Notes under the pieces: model-generated
Told to the model about the DNA's origin: nothing
Databases searched by the model: none
What the model saw: only the letters and a program-made list of their open reading frames with translations
DNA from: Hydrangea macrophylla
Taxonomy: Eukaryota > Streptophyta > Magnoliopsida > Cornales > Hydrangeaceae
Assembly (NCBI GenBank): GCA_033977485.1
Contig: CM066988.1
Location: 7,729,501-7,793,500 of the forward strand
Length of the DNA stretch: 64,000 nucleotides
Direction: 5' to 3'
Made by a program: the position numbers and the translations under genes
Shown: positions 35,511-48,169 of the stretch, piece after piece
How positions within the stretch are numbered: the stretch's first letter is position 1
Layout: the number at the start of each line of letters is the position of its first letter

Positions 35511-38042
35511 TGTAGACACCCCATTTTGTCGGCTATCAGATTTAGGTGACCCATAGCTTGGTGGTTCACAACGATCGAAAAAGACTCAAAAAGACCCTTG
35601 GAAGTTAGTTCTATTTCTCAAAAGGCTCAGAATGACCAAAATGCCCCTGAAAATCCGAAAACTCCCAGATTTGGTTCAAAAGTTCTGGAAAGATGATATG
35701 TCGTAAGAAAAGTAATAAAACGAGTTTTTAGTGAAATCAGATGAAATTGTCGGCTCCCAGAGACCCCCGGAAGTTCCCAGAAAGTCCCCGTTGACCGGTT
35801 TGACCAAGGTTTGACCAAGTTTGACCAAGGTTTGACCAAAATCGTTCAAATTCGTCAAAAAGTTCAGGAATCATTCTAGATCATGTGAAAAGTATTAAAA
35901 TGAGTTTTAAAAGAAAACCGAATGAAAACGTCAGCTCCTCGGAGCTCCCAGAGGTTTCCAGAACATCCCGGGAATCCCAAGTTTGACCAGTTTGACCAAA
36001 AATTGACTTTGAAATCGGAGCACCGTACCATTTTTTAAACATTTTTCATGGATACTAGAGGTCAATAGCATTCCGACGGTATATCGCACATAATTTTTGG
36101 ATTTCAAACGAATTTATTATGAATTTCTAAGGTGAAAAAGGCGATCAAATCGACTTTAATCGCGAATACTGCAAAACTTTTCAAAGTGACGTATCTCTGA
36201 ACTATTTTTTATGTAAAGCAGACTCCATTAACTTTCTAACGGTATATCACAACCACAATTTGGAGTTTGTATGCATTTTCTGTGAATTTCGGACAAAATA
36301 GGGCCTTTTCACGAATACCGAAACCTCTGGGGGCCTAAAAAGGATTATCTAGACGAATGAGGAGCAGTGCCACTCCCACTACCGCTGCGGCACTCTTCCC
36401 CAGAATGGTACATTTTTGTAATTTTGATTGGGGGTCCAAATTGATTAATTAGAAACAAAAACGACGTAGTTCTATGTTCATAGATGTTTAGGACCAATGG
36501 GAGTACTTTCTAAATCCCAAAACCACCCCCAAATTGGCCTGTATAAACCCCCCAGTGCTCTTTATTTTGGGGGGCCCAAGTGCAAAGTCCATAGAAGTTG
36601 TAGAGAGAAAGAGAGATAGAGAGAGGTTTAGAAGAAGGAAAGGAAGGTTCTCCCATTGATTTTCTATAAGAAAGTGAGTTTTAATCTTGTTTTCTTCCAT
36701 TACCTACTTATACTTCACATTCCAAATACCCCCAATCACCATTCTTGAGCATTCTTGAGTTAGGAAGCTACTTCTATGTCCAAATGTCAACATATATGAG
36801 TGAAGAACCAAGCTACAAGTCCAACATCACATTGATTATCATCTATTGATTGCTATTTACTTGCTTGTTTATATATATGTTCATCTCTTCTTACCTCATT
36901 TCTTTTTATTTTTCTTTATTTACTTACTTGTTCTTCATCATCTAAATGATGACTTAAAGTTTGAGGTGAGTGAATCCTTAACGATATTAGCTCTTGACCT
37001 AAAAAACATGTTTAATAGATGATGATTATAACTTCAATACCTCCAAGGTATCCTTGAAGTTATGTTCAAAATAAAAATGAAGCTCTCCAAGAATGGTGAG
37101 TCAAAACAGTGAATGATTTGAGCTCAAAGATTTCTCTAGAACTCAATACTCAATGTATGGATGCAAGACCACTTGGAAAGTCTTCCTAACTCATTAGAGA
37201 ACACCTATGATTTTTGGTTTGACATGGATGTACTTGAAAGTGGTCCATTTGGACCCAAACATTCTCTCCAGATATTCTGTTTTTGCTGTCACAGCAGCTT
37301 GGTTGACTTTCAACTTGTTTTACAGAAAACTTTTCCAAAACGAGTGGTCCCAACTTATTTTTTCCTTGAACTTCAATGTCTTAGGGAACATTCTGTATAA
37401 TATGGGCCTATATAATTTGTTTTTTCATTTTCTAAGATTTTCTAACATTTCAGTCAACAGTACGGACTCTGTTTCTGAATAACCTCCATTGTTTATCTGA
37501 TTTCTCTCAATCTGTGATAGTCATTAAAATTAGATTTTTGGGTTGTGTTCTATACACAATAAGTAAGATCTCCATAAAAATTCATGGATTGAAAACATTC
37601 CTAACCCCTCTTTTCAATTTCTAAAATATCATGTTACTGTTCTGTCCACTATTCACAGCAAGCATACTTTTACTTCCATCCTTTGATTTGATGCTTACAT
37701 GCACTCCAAATTAGCTCATGTCTTAGGAAGTAGTTCATACTGCATTTGTACATATCCCATGATGATTTCATTCATTCATTCATGCACATTTTAGACTTCT
37801 AAGTCATTCTAGGAATCCATGAACATAAAACACACTACAACCTTGGCACATTCTAGATACATACATTCCATACATGCAAAGATTTGGGGTTTTTGTAACT
37901 CCTAATCTAAGAAGATTATAAGGAATGATCATGATCACACGTTCATGCTTCCCCTCGATCTAATCCTCCTTTCTCATCCGTCCTAGGGATTGAGAGATCT
38001 TCTTTTCTCAAAGATTAACATGCATCATTCTAGCTTGCTAAG
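35511..38042 (+). repeat. Element G 5' LTR, left piece (2532 bp)
   Basis: Starts TGTAGACACCCC and has the TTTGACC cluster (35791-35838), a degraded GC-palindrome block (36367-36395) and the H-type central segment. It is interrupted at 38042 by element H and resumes at 59182. The sequence across the junction joins smoothly. Confidence 0.88.
38038..38042. repeat. Target-site duplication of element H, left copy
   Basis: CTAAG before the 5' LTR; identical copy at 59177-59181. Confidence 0.93.
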
Positions 38043-38332
38043 TGTAGACACCCCATTTTGTCGGCTATCAGATTTAGGAAACCCATAGCTTGGTGGTTTA
38101 CAATGATCGAAAAAGACTTAAAAGGATTCCTGGAAGTTAGTTCCATCTCTCAGAATGCTCAGAATGACCAAAATGCCCCTGAAAGTCCAGAAGCTCCCAG
38201 ATTTGGACCAAAAGTTCTAAAAACATGCTACGTCGTAAGAAAAGCGATAAAATGTTTTTTTAAGTAAAATCGGGTGAAATCGTCAGCTCCCAGAGAGCCC
38301 CGGAAGTCCCGGAAGTTCCCGGAAAGTCCCCG

Positions 38333-38380
38333 TTGACTGGTTTGACCAAGGTTTGACCAGGTTTGACCAAGTATGACCAA
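38333..38380 (+). promoter_or_regulatory. Phased W-box-like cluster in LTR U3
   Basis: TTGAC(C/T) motifs, mostly as TTTGACC, recur every 9-11 bp on the sense strand. TTGACY is the core bound by plant WRKY factors. The same cluster is in every well-preserved Tat/Ogre-like LTR here (6111-6177, 15949-16016, 27629-27696, 35791-35838, 56186-56241). Confidence 0.6.
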
Positions 38381-38896
38381 AATCGTCCGAATTCACCGGA
38401 ATCATTCTAGATCATGAGAAAAGTATTAAAATGAGTTTTAAAAGAAAATCGAGCAAAAACGTCAGCTCCTGGGAACTCCCAGAAGTTTCTGGAACTTCCC
38501 GGGAATCCCAAGTTTGACCAGTTTGACCTGAATTTGACTTTAAAACCGGGGCACCATAATAATTTTCAAATATTTTTCATGGATACTAGAGGTCAATAGC
38601 TTTCCAACGGTATATCACACATAATTTTCGGATTTAAAACGAGTCTATTATGAATTTCCGAAGGAGAAAAAGGCGATCAAATCGGCTTTTATCGCAAATA
38701 CCGCAAAACTTTTCAAAGTGACATATCCCCGAACTATTTTTTATGTAAATTAGACTCCATTACCTTTGCAACGGTATATCACAACCTCAATTTGGAGTTC
38801 GTACGCATTTTCTGTGAATTTCGGATGAAATAGGGCCTTTTCTCGAATACCGAAACTTCAGGGGGCCTAAATAGCATCATCTGGACGAAGGAGGAG

Positions 38897-38937
38897 CAGT
38901 GCCGCCACGGCACTGGCCCAGTGCCGCTGCGGCACTC
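38897..38937. promoter_or_regulatory. GC-rich palindromes upstream of the LTR promoter
   Basis: Two near-perfect GTGCCGCxGCGGCAC-type palindromes in an otherwise AT-rich LTR, about 140-180 bp before the TATA-like box. Related blocks occur in the other LTRs and upstream of the antisense PMD gene (54170-54230). Confidence 0.6.
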
Positions 38938-39035
38938 CCCTCCAGAATAGTGTGTTTTTGTAAATAATTTTGGGGTTCCATTTTGATTAATTAAAAACCA
39001 AAAAGACATAGTTTTATGATTTCAGATGTTTGGAG

Positions 39036-39090
39036 CCAATGGGAGTACTTTCTAAATCCCAGAACCACCCCAAGTTCGCCTATTTAAACC
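39036..39090 (+). promoter_or_regulatory. Predicted LTR promoter of element H
   Basis: CCAAT at 39036-39040 and a TATA-like TATTTAAACC at 39081-39090, 40 bp apart, both kept in the 3' LTR (near 56900-56955). Transcription would start shortly after and read through U5, the leader and gag-pol. Confidence 0.55.
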
Positions 39091-41306
39091 CCCCATTGCT
39101 CTTCATTTTTGGAGAGTCAAATGAAAGCTTAGAAAAAGCTTGGGAGAGAAAGTTGTAGAGATAAGGTTAGAATAGAGAGAAAAGAAGCTTCCTTCTTTGA
39201 TTTTCAAAACAAAAGTGAGTTCTAAACTTTGTTTTTACTTCATTACTCCCATTTATTTCAACATTCAATACACCCAACCACCATTTTAGTGAGCATTTAA
39301 GAAAGTGGAAGCTTCTTCCATATCCAATGTCATTACATATGAGTGAAACACCAAACTACAAGTTCTATACATCATGAATATCATCTTTTGATTGCTATCT
39401 ATTTACTTGTTTGCTTATATAATGTTCATCTCTTCTCACCTCATTTCTTTTTGATTTTCTTTATTTACTTAATAATCCACCATCATCTAAATGATGACAT
39501 GAAGTTTGGGGTGAGTGAATCCTTATGGATAGTAGCTCTTGACCTCAAAAACATGTTTGATAGATGATGATCATAACTTCAATACCTCCAAGGTATTCTT
39601 GAAGTTATGTTGAAATAAAAATAAATCTCTCCAACAATCTTGGAGGTTCTTGATGATGAGTTTGAGGTTGGCATTTTAGGTGACTATACCCTTCATTGAG
39701 TATTGAAAATATGCTTTCAAAATATCTACTTCAAAACCCCTCTTAAAACCCCCCTCATTTTAATCCAAAGAAAGACAACTCTAGTTTTTCCCAAAATTTT
39801 CAAAACAGTGAGTTAAAACAGTGAGTAATCTGAGCTCAAAGATTTTTCTAGAACTCAATACTCAACATATGGATGCAAGGCCACTTGGAAAGTCTTCCTA
39901 ACTCATTGGAGAACACCCATGATTTTTGGTTTGACTTGGAAGTACTTGAAAATGGTCCATTTGGACCCAAACATTCCTTCCAGACATTCTGTTTTTGCTG
40001 TCACAGAAGCTAGGTCCATTTCCAACCTCTTTTTCAGAACACTTTTCCAAAAGGGGTGGTCCTAACTTATTTTTCACTTAAACTTCAATGTCTTAGGGAA
40101 CTTTCTGTATAAAATGGGCCTCTAAATCATTCGTTTTCATTTTCTAAGATGTTTTCAACATTTCAGTCAACAGTACGGACTCTGTTTCTGAGTGACCTCT
40201 ATTGTTTATATGATTTCTGTCACTCTGTGATAGTTATTAAAGATTGGCTTTTTGGGTTGTGTTCTAGACACAATAAGGAAGATCTCCATAAAAAATCATG
40301 CATTGAAAACATTCCTAACCACTCTTTTCAATTTTCAAAAGATATAGTTATTGTTTTGTCCACTATACACAGCAAGCACATTTTAACTTTCATTCTTTGA
40401 TTTGATGCTTACATAAACTCCAAATTAGCTCATGTCTTAGGAAGTAGTTCATGCTACATTTTTACATATCCTATGATGATTTCATTCATACATTCATTCA
40501 TTCTCTAGACTTTTAAGTCACTTTAGAAAGTCACAAACACACTACAACCTTTGCACATTTTAGGATCATACATTGCATTCATGCAAGATTTGGGGGCTTT
40601 TTGTTACTCCTAATCTAAGAAGATTATAAGGAATGAATATGATCACACGTCCATGTTTTCCCTCGATCTAATCATCCTTTCTCATCCGTCCCGGGGATTG
40701 AGAGGTCTTCTTTTCTCAAATATTAACATGCATCATACTAGCTTGCTAAGCATATTTTGATTTCTTTGTTTATTTATTTCAAGAACAATTCATGTCCCCT
40801 TTAGATTAAGGAAACTTAATTACTCGATATGTGATTAGACGATTTTTCCTAGGTTTATTTGTGTGATCTTTCACTTTGCATTGTGTGATACTTGGCTTAG
40901 ATCTTATGAATGATATTTTATCGTTAAATCTTCCATTTTAAATTTTCTTATGTGACGTAATATACTATCATAGTATTAATTGTTGAACCATGCATAGTAT
41001 AAGATGATTATTTGGATGCTAATTGAGGCCAGTCGAAAGACGGGGCGAGTTGAGGGTGTTTTAGTCGCGACAAAGGCTCCTTCCTCTCTCGTACCAAAAC
41101 CCCAAACCAAGTTCTTTGGTTATGAAGGGCCGGTGCCCTTTATCCATTTGGGTGAGTCAAAATTAGGTTTCTTGGTTCCTCAAAGACCAAGTGGCAACTT
41201 TGTATCTGTTTTCAACAGACCTTTCCTTTTCTTTAATCCAAATCAAATTTCAAACAAAAATAAGTTCCAAAACAAAACAAGTAGCGGAAGCCCGGTGTCC
41301 ACAATT

Positions 41307-41324
41307 TGGCGACTCTACTGGGGA
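41307..41324 (+). other. Primer-binding site of element H
   Basis: TGGCGACTCTACTGGGGA, one base different from the PBS of A, B and G. Confidence 0.88.
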
Positions 41325-41915
41325 TTTTTATTTTAAAACAAAATAATACAGAGGTTTGACTCATAAGAAGCATCCTTAAATTCATCTTTTTACTGTGTTT
41401 GGTTTACCGCATTACACTTCTGCATTTCCCCTCCGACTGTGTCTGAAACGCGGTGCTGACATTGTTCAGGTCTTGCTGTACCAGGGCATAAGTCACTGTT
41501 GATACTGTACCTTCCAACGTATATCAAAAAGAGTAAACACTTCCGTACTGTCTCCCTGTCGGTATATTGGAACTCTCGTCAACGGACCCTCTTTGACTAA
41601 ACCCAGCCTTTGCATATAGATTCTTGTAGAACCTTTCATTGGACTGTTCATTTATCTTTTCAGATAGGACAATATGATATAACTGCTATATACCCTGGCG
41701 GGATTACCTGAGCGGTGTAGACGCTTATGTGGCATAGAACATAACCTCTTTCTTATGATGCCCAAGGCAATCACTCACATATGATCACATTGAGTTGACC
41801 TGCCTAGGCACCATGACAAGGATGTCTGCTCCATGCTCACAAAGATATTCACCGTAAACTTTGTTTGTTGGTCATAAGACATAGGAGTATGAAAACCTGC
41901 TAGAAAGTACGATCA
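41325..41915 (+). other. Conserved 5' leader of element H
   Basis: Noncoding sequence shared with A, B and G at the same position. Confidence 0.65.
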
Positions 41916-41923
41916 CTATAACC

Positions 41924-42480
41924 GTGCTAACCCGTTTCTCCCAGAAACTCTGCCCAGATATTCCAGATATAACCGTATTAACCCGTTTCTCCCAAAAACT
42001 CTGCCCAGATATCCCAGATATCACTGTACTAACCTGTTTCTCCCAGAAACTCTGCCCAGATATCCCAGATATAACCGTACTAACCCGTTTCTCCCAGAAA
42101 CTCTGCCCAGATATCCAAAATATAACCGTACTAACCCGTTTCTCCCAGAAACTCTGCCCAGATATCGCAGATATAACCGTACTAACCCGTTTTTCCCAAA
42201 AACTCTGCCCAGATATCCCAGATATAACCGTACTAACCCGTTTCTCCCAGAAACTCTGCCCAGATATCCCAAATATCACTATACTAACCCGTTTCTCCCA
42301 GAAACTCTGCCAAGATATCCCAGATATAATTGTGCTAACCCGTTTCTCCCAGAAACTCTGCCCAGATATCCCAGATATAACCGTACTAACCCGTTTCTCC
42401 CAGAAACTCTGTCCAGATATCCCAGATATAATTGTATTAACCATTTTTTCCCAGAAACTCTGCTCAAATTTCCCAGAAAT
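41924..42480 (+). repeat. 51-bp tandem array in the H leader
   Basis: About eleven units; CCCGTTTCTCCCAGAAACTC recurs every 51 bp (41931, 41982 and on). The unit contains an inverted repeat (TTTCTCCCAGAAA-like). As 51 is divisible by three, frames on both strands stay open as 17-residue repeats (220 and 225 codons). These are repeat artefacts. Confidence 0.92.
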
Positions 42481-42961
42481 ACCAAAAACTGTGTCCGGAT
42501 ATCCCAGTTTCTCCAGAAACTCTGTCCAAATCAACCAGAAATGTCCGGTCTCTCCTAGAATCCCTCATAAAAACCTGGAAACCCCTGTTATCCCTTGGTG
42601 ATCGTACTGGAAAGTAACGTTGGCACATTCTATATGGTTAGGGCCCTATTTTCTTAACCGCTATCTATTAGAAATAGGAGCATCATATAGACTAGGGCTT
42701 ACATCCGCATGCTTATCTTACATGCATGCACCATTCTTATCAGTCTGCACACACTATCTCAGCCCATCTTTTACGAGTTAATCCACGTCTTGTTAAGATC
42801 ACTGTCATTGTCTGTCTAAAGTCACCACTGTCAAAATCTGATCTAGTCCTCTCGAAATCTGTCAGGTCAGTATAGATCCCCAAGGTCAGCAGCCAGGATC
42901 CTCGTCGTGGGTCAGGAGTTCAGATAATCGTTTGATCAGAATCAGCCCGACAGCCTGCTTC

Positions 42962-44390
42962 AGCTTGAACCGAGAAGAGTTAGAAAACAAGGTTACCGAG
43001 TTGGGGGCAACTATAAGCCAACAGTCTGACAGCCTAGCCCAAGTTTTGAAGTTCATAGAAGAATTAAAGCAACAGCGGCCGCAACCTCCACCTGGGTTTC
43101 CACCACCAGGGTTTGAACCACCTCCTACATGAGAATAACGGGGAAGAAGACTGGCTTCAAGGGGTCCCACCATTTGCGTATGAGAAGAAGCTCCAAGAGA
43201 AAATGGATAAGGTTGACAAGCTGGAGAGCGTACTAAGGAAAAGTAAGGGGGTCGATGATTACATGCTAGACCTGGAAGGCCTCTTTGAGCCTGTTAAGCT
43301 GAAATTGCCAGAGAACTTTGAAATGCCTGCCGTCGACCGTTTTGATGGAATTGGGAATCCAAAAAGTCATGTGAAGCTATGTATGAGTATCTTCCAGTCC
43401 ATGGGTTGTACCCACGAGCACATTGCGATGTTGTTCTCGCAAACTCTCGCAAAATCTGCACTATCATGGTTCCTAACCTTGAAAGCCTCCAAAACCCGAG
43501 CATGGGAAGACATTGTTCGAGTCTTCATCGATCATTACTCCTACAATCAAGAGCTGGATGTCACTATCAGGGATTTGGAAACGACCAGGTAGAACAACAA
43601 TGAATCTTTCGCTGCGTTTCTGAGCAGATGGAGGAGCAAGGTAGCCCAAATGACCCACCGGCCGATTGAGAAGGAACAAGTGAGAATGCTAATCCGAAAT
43701 CTGCAGCCACTCTACCATGAGAAGCTGTTTTACCAGTCCATCTCTACTTTCGAAGAGCTATTTGAGGTTGGAACTCGAATTGAAGACGCTATCAGAGAAG
43801 GAAAGATCAAAAATGAAGAGTCTCCGAGTCAGTCAAGAAGACCCAACTACTCTCGGAATCCCCCGGATGTCAATGCCCTTAGCAGCCAACCCATGGCATA
43901 CCCTCCTAGGCCATACCAACCCTCTAACCAGGCAAATTCCTCCAATCGCCCTTTCCAGAAAAAGCCCCCTCGCAACTTCGCCAAGTTAGAAATCTCTCTT
44001 TCTTCAGCCTTAGACCGCCTCCTCAAAAAGGGCCATCTCCAACTACTCCAGCCTCGAAATACCCCACCGCCACCTAACTGCGATATGTCCAAACGATGTA
44101 CCTACCACCAAGCCCCTGGCCACAACACCGATGATTGCATGCGCCTCCGCCACGATATCCAAGACCTCATTGACCAGAATATCATTGAGCCACCTCCGAA
44201 ACAGCCCCATATCACTCAAAATCCCCTACCAAACCACCAAAATGTCAACCTCATCGAGTCCAACCCTGTATCCTTCAACCCTGCTACCTATATCACCCCT
44301 CTAGGACAACCCTTGCCCCTTATTGACATCCCGGACTCTGTGGGAATTCATCTGATTGAAGGGGGAATGACGAGTGGCAGCAACAGCTAG
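42962..44390 (+). pseudogene. gag: gag of element H, disrupted
   Basis: Homologous along its length to the intact Gag of A. Damage: the start ATG is TTG at 42965-42967; a frameshift lies at about 43125 in the proline-rich linker; an in-frame TAG at 43590-43592 stands where A has CAG; and a frameshift near 44366 precedes the link to protease. Capsid (about 43300-43800) and the knuckle-like C-x2-H-x4-GH-x4-C (44099-44140) are recognisable. The linker before the knuckle is longer and more proline-rich than in A. Confidence 0.85.
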
Positions 44391-46261
44391 ACGACGAGCA
44401 AGACTTGTTCTTTCTGGAAGAGCATGATCTAGGGGTGGTAGACCTCAAATGGTATGATCCCAATAATGAAAGTGATGCTTCTATCTGGGATGAGCCAGAA
44501 AAACCATTTGTGGGGACGGACTGCGACTGGTTCAAAAAGGATGGAACTGTAGAAGGGCCTACTCCTGTCGAGATTGATCATCTGACTAGATCGGGCCGTC
44601 ATTACCAACCTCTGCAGCCTTCTACTGAAGCTATTGAGAAAGGTCAGGTTAAAGAAAAGGGGAAGAGTAAGGTGGATGAAATCATCGAAGAAGATAATGA
44701 GTTGATAAAATAGCTAAAGAAAACCCAAGCACATCTCTCGATGTGGGACATCATGGTAACGTGCTACAAGCATAGGCAAGCCGTGTTGAATGCCTTGGCT
44801 GGAATTGAAGTCCCCATTGACGCCGCACCGGAAGACATGGTGGCTTTCTTGGGCGCACTTACCCCCGACCCAATCATTACATTTTCTGATGAAGATCTGC
44901 CACCAGAAGGATCTTCGCATAACAAAGCATTGTACATCACCGTCGGATGCAAAGGACAACAGGTGCCGTTTTGTCTGGTCGATACAGGTTCTGCCTTAAA
45001 TGTTTGTGCCCTAAGGACTGCCACCGCTCTGGGAGTTGATGTCCTTGACATCACACCATCTGTGCAATTTGTGAGGGCCTATGATAACACCAGGAGAAAT
45101 GTGATGGGAACTGTTTCTCTCCAAATCCGGGTAGGGTTTTTGGTAAGCACTGAAGTCTTCCAAGTCATGGACATACCTGCCTCCTTCAACTTGCTGATCG
45201 AAAGGCCCTGGCTGCATGCCAACAAAATCGTATCATCCACTGTACATCAAATGATCAAATACATTCATGAGAAGGAGGTGAAAATCATTCTCGATAATAG
45301 TTGGGGTAATGAAGCTTTCCCGAACTACGCTCCCATAATCGAAATCCAAATACCTGAGCTAGAAGAAGGAGAAATCGGAGGATTCTTCATGGAAGAAGTC
45401 CACATGATCAATGATGAAGACCGATTCCCTGAGGTCCACTCCGTAGTTGTCAACATTGTCCGTAAAATGAACTACTTCCCCGGAATGGGATTGGGCCGGC
45501 GCCAGCAAGGAATTCAGGAGTTCCCGCAGATCAAAGGGCAACAAGGCACTTTTGGGTTGGGATACAAGCCCATTGAAGAAGACGTCGAGCTACAGAGGCC
45601 ATGGAAGAAAAGGGTAAAGGGTCTCCCACCATACCGAAAGACTTTGAATGGACAATTTATAAAAGAAGGGGATGATTTCCCTTACTTCAGGTTCCCCGAA
45701 CCCTGGATCCATCAAACCACTGGGAATAGGCACCCCGGGCTTGAAATCTTTGCTGACTGCGAAAGGCCCCCATATCAAGATCCGTTCTATCCCGAAAAGA
45801 TTGAGAAGACCCCGGAGGAAGACTGGTTGAAATACCTGGACACTGAAGCCATCAAGAAAATGTGGGAGGAATTCGCTGAGAAGAAGGAAGAAAAGAGGGC
45901 CAAGACCCAAGATGATCAGATCAAGCCAACTGAGGCGGGTCTGAGCAACCGGGCTGTAGAGTCATCTGTCTGTGTCTCCCTATCCCCTGTTCCCCCAATT
46001 ATCGAGTCTGTACCGCCAATTATCGAGTCTGTACCAGAGTCAGCTATTATATGCCTACCACTGTCCAATGTAATCACTTCACCTGTCATGAATGAAATGA
46101 AAGACGATTCTGCTTACTCCTCTGTGTCTAATACTTGCGAATGCACAGATCCTTCCGAGGATCTCCCAATCGAACTTAAGCAACTAATTGAGAAACCACC
46201 TGCTTATGAAATAATCGAAGATACTTTATCGGTTAACTTAGGTGAAATAGATAATCCATAA
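44366..46261 (+). pseudogene. pol: Protease and G-patch region of element H
   Basis: An acidic linker (44366-44710) leads into a retropepsin-like aspartic protease with active-site DTGSA at 44981-44995 and a later ILIERPWL-type segment. The protease cuts Gag-Pol. A G-patch motif (45467-45571; Gly spacing GMGLG...GLGYKP) follows, a feature of Ogre/Tat elements and thought to bind nucleic acid. Stops TAG (44711-44713) and TAA (46259-46261) interrupt an otherwise constant frame that continues into RT. A tandem pair of IIESVPP-type repeats sits near 46000-46040. Confidence 0.88.
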
Positions 46262-46264
46262 ATT

Positions 46265-47113
46265 ATGCAAATCGGCTCAACTCTTAATAAAAAAGAAAAA
46301 GAAGAATTAATTCTCTTGCTAAGAAAACTCAAAGATGTTTTTTCTTGGTCTTACGAGGATATGCCTGGGGTTGATCCCGACATTGTCCAACATCATATTC
46401 CCCTCCTCCCCAATTCTAAACCTGTCAAGCAGAAACTGAGGCACATGAGGCCGGAATGATCACTCAAGGTTAAAGAAGAAGTGGAGAAACAATTCAAGGC
46501 AGGGTTCATCATTGTCACCGAATATCCGGAATGGGTTGCCAATATCGTGCCAGTCCCGAAGAAGGATGGAAAAGTTCATGTGTGCGTCGACTTCCGTGAT
46601 CTAAACAAAGCCAGTCCCAAGGATGACTTCCCACTTCCCCACATTGATGTCTTGGTGGATAACACCGCTGGACATGAGTTACTTTCATTCATGGACGGCT
46701 TCTCAGGATACAATCAGATTCTAATGGCGCCAGAAGATCGGGAAAAGACGGCATTCACCACCCCTTGGGGGACCTACTGTTACAGAGTAATGCCTTTCGG
46801 ACTCAAGAATGTTGGGGCAACCTACCAAAGAGCCGCCACCACTTTGCTGCATGACATGATTCACAAGGAGGTAGAAGTATATGTAGATGACATGATCGTG
46901 AAGTCCAGGGACAGAGAAGGACACCTGGTAGCGCTGAAAAAGTTTTTTGAAAGGTTGCACATATACAAGATGAGGTTGAATCCAAAGAAATGCACCTTCG
47001 GTGTGACCTCCGGTAAACTCCTGGGTTTTCTCGTCACACAAAGGGGGATAGAGGTAGACCCCTTTAAGATCAAGGCAATCCTAGAACACCGCCACGGAAT
47101 GAAAAAGAAGTAA
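46265..47113 (+). pseudogene. pol: Reverse transcriptase of element H
   Basis: Same frame as the protease. A Ty3/Gypsy RT with the VPKKDGK and DFRDLNKA blocks, the SFMDGFSGYNQI block, FGLKNVGATYQR and the catalytic YVDD at 46880-46891. It copies element RNA from the tRNA primer. Damage: TGA at 46457-46459, where relatives have Trp, and a frameshift at about 47090-47105, just after the thumb, that moves the rest of pol to another frame. Confidence 0.93.
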
Positions 47114-47700
47114 GGGGGTTTCTCGGGAGAATCCAATTTATCAGCCGCTTCATTTCCAAGCTCACAACTACATGCGACCTGTTGTTCCGACTGCTGAGAA
47201 AAGGAGAAAAGTTCCAATGGGATGACCAATGCCAAGCCGCTTTCAACAAAATAAAAGCCTACCTTCAGAATCCGCCTATCCTCTCACCACCCACTCCTCA
47301 TAAGCCCTTATTTCTTTACCTATCTGTCTCCGAAAATGCCATGGGTTGCATGCTGGCCCAAGAAGGAAAAGAAAACCACTCCAAATAAGCCATATACTAC
47401 CTCAGTAAGAGGATGACTGGGTATGAGCTCAACTACTCTACCCTCGAAAAAACGCGTTAGGCCTTGGTTTGGTGCACTTGCCGACTGAGGCACTACATGC
47501 TGGCCTTCCAGGTTGTGCTCATATCCCGCATGGATCCTCTAAATTACCTTCTCGAAAAACCCGCCCTGACCGGTCGCATATCCCGTTGGTTACTCCTACT
47601 ATCTAAATTCGATATCAAATACGTCACAAGCAAGTCGGTAAAAGGGAGAACCGTAGCTGAGCATCTCGCAGAACATGTTGTTGACTCCGAAGAAAGTGGG
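47114..47700 (+). pseudogene. pol: Connection and RNase H (Ty3 type) of element H
   Basis: Holds the FLGRI-like start, the segment ending AQEGKENH and the AIYYLSKRM and LRHYML blocks typical of the Gypsy RNase H that follows RT. Catalytic acids are poorly kept, as is usual in Tat elements where a second RNase H is present. In-frame TAA (47386-47388) and TAG (47458-47460). Confidence 0.82.
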
Positions 47701-47739
47701 GACTTTCCATTTCCGGACGAGAATATCATGGAAATCAAG

Positions 47740-48140
47740 GAAGAACAATGGAAGTTGTACTTTGATGGAGCAGCCAACATGAAAGGGTACGGAGTAGGAA
47801 TGATCCTAGTATCACCAAGTGGGGACCATACTTCGTTAGCAGTCAAGCTCAATTATAACTCCACCAACAACACTGCTGAATACGAAGCATGCATTCTGGG
47901 AATGGAAGCAGCCATAGAGCTGAAAGTTTGGAAGTTGGACGTCTTCGGGGACTCTAACCTCATCATATCACAAGCTAGAGGAGGATGGAAAGTAAAAGAA
48001 GAAAGGTTCAACCCCTATCATGATCATCTAGATCAACTCAAGAGGTAGTTCGAGAACATCACATTCCTTTACTTGCCTAGGGAAGAGAACCAGCTAGCAG
48101 ACTCATTGGCTACTTTAGCCTCCATGATCAAGATTCCTAC
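47740..48140 (+). pseudogene. pol: Archaeal-type second RNase H (aRNH) of element H
   Basis: A second, better-preserved RNase H domain: YFDGA (47758-47772), NNTAEYEA (about 47866-47889), VFGDS (47941-47955) and a final NQLADSLA, giving the D-E-D-D set. An extra aRNH between Ty3 RNase H and integrase is the hallmark of the Tat clade. One TAG at 48046-48048. Confidence 0.88.
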
Positions 48141-48169
48141 GGGAGTCAAAATGATGCCTTTGGTGATTG

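Larger units (their letters stand above)
38043..41303 (+). repeat. 5' LTR of element H (3261 bp)
   Basis: TGTAGACACC...GGTGTCCACA. In order: TTTGACC cluster (38333-38380), a second similar block (38395-38535), GC palindromes (38897-38937), promoter (39036-39090), H-type central segment, conserved block with GACGGGGCGAGTTGAGGGTG (41039-41058), and a PBS-like 11-mer with two transitions (41192-41202). Confidence 0.93.

Noticed and set aside
37161..37482. Frames of 79 and 91 codons
   Set aside because: They lie inside the LTR of G, and similar segments in other LTRs are closed or in other frames.
41872..42601. Frames of 220 and 225 codons on opposite strands
   Set aside because: Both follow from the 51-bp array (17-residue repeats). 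They lie in the noncoding leader.
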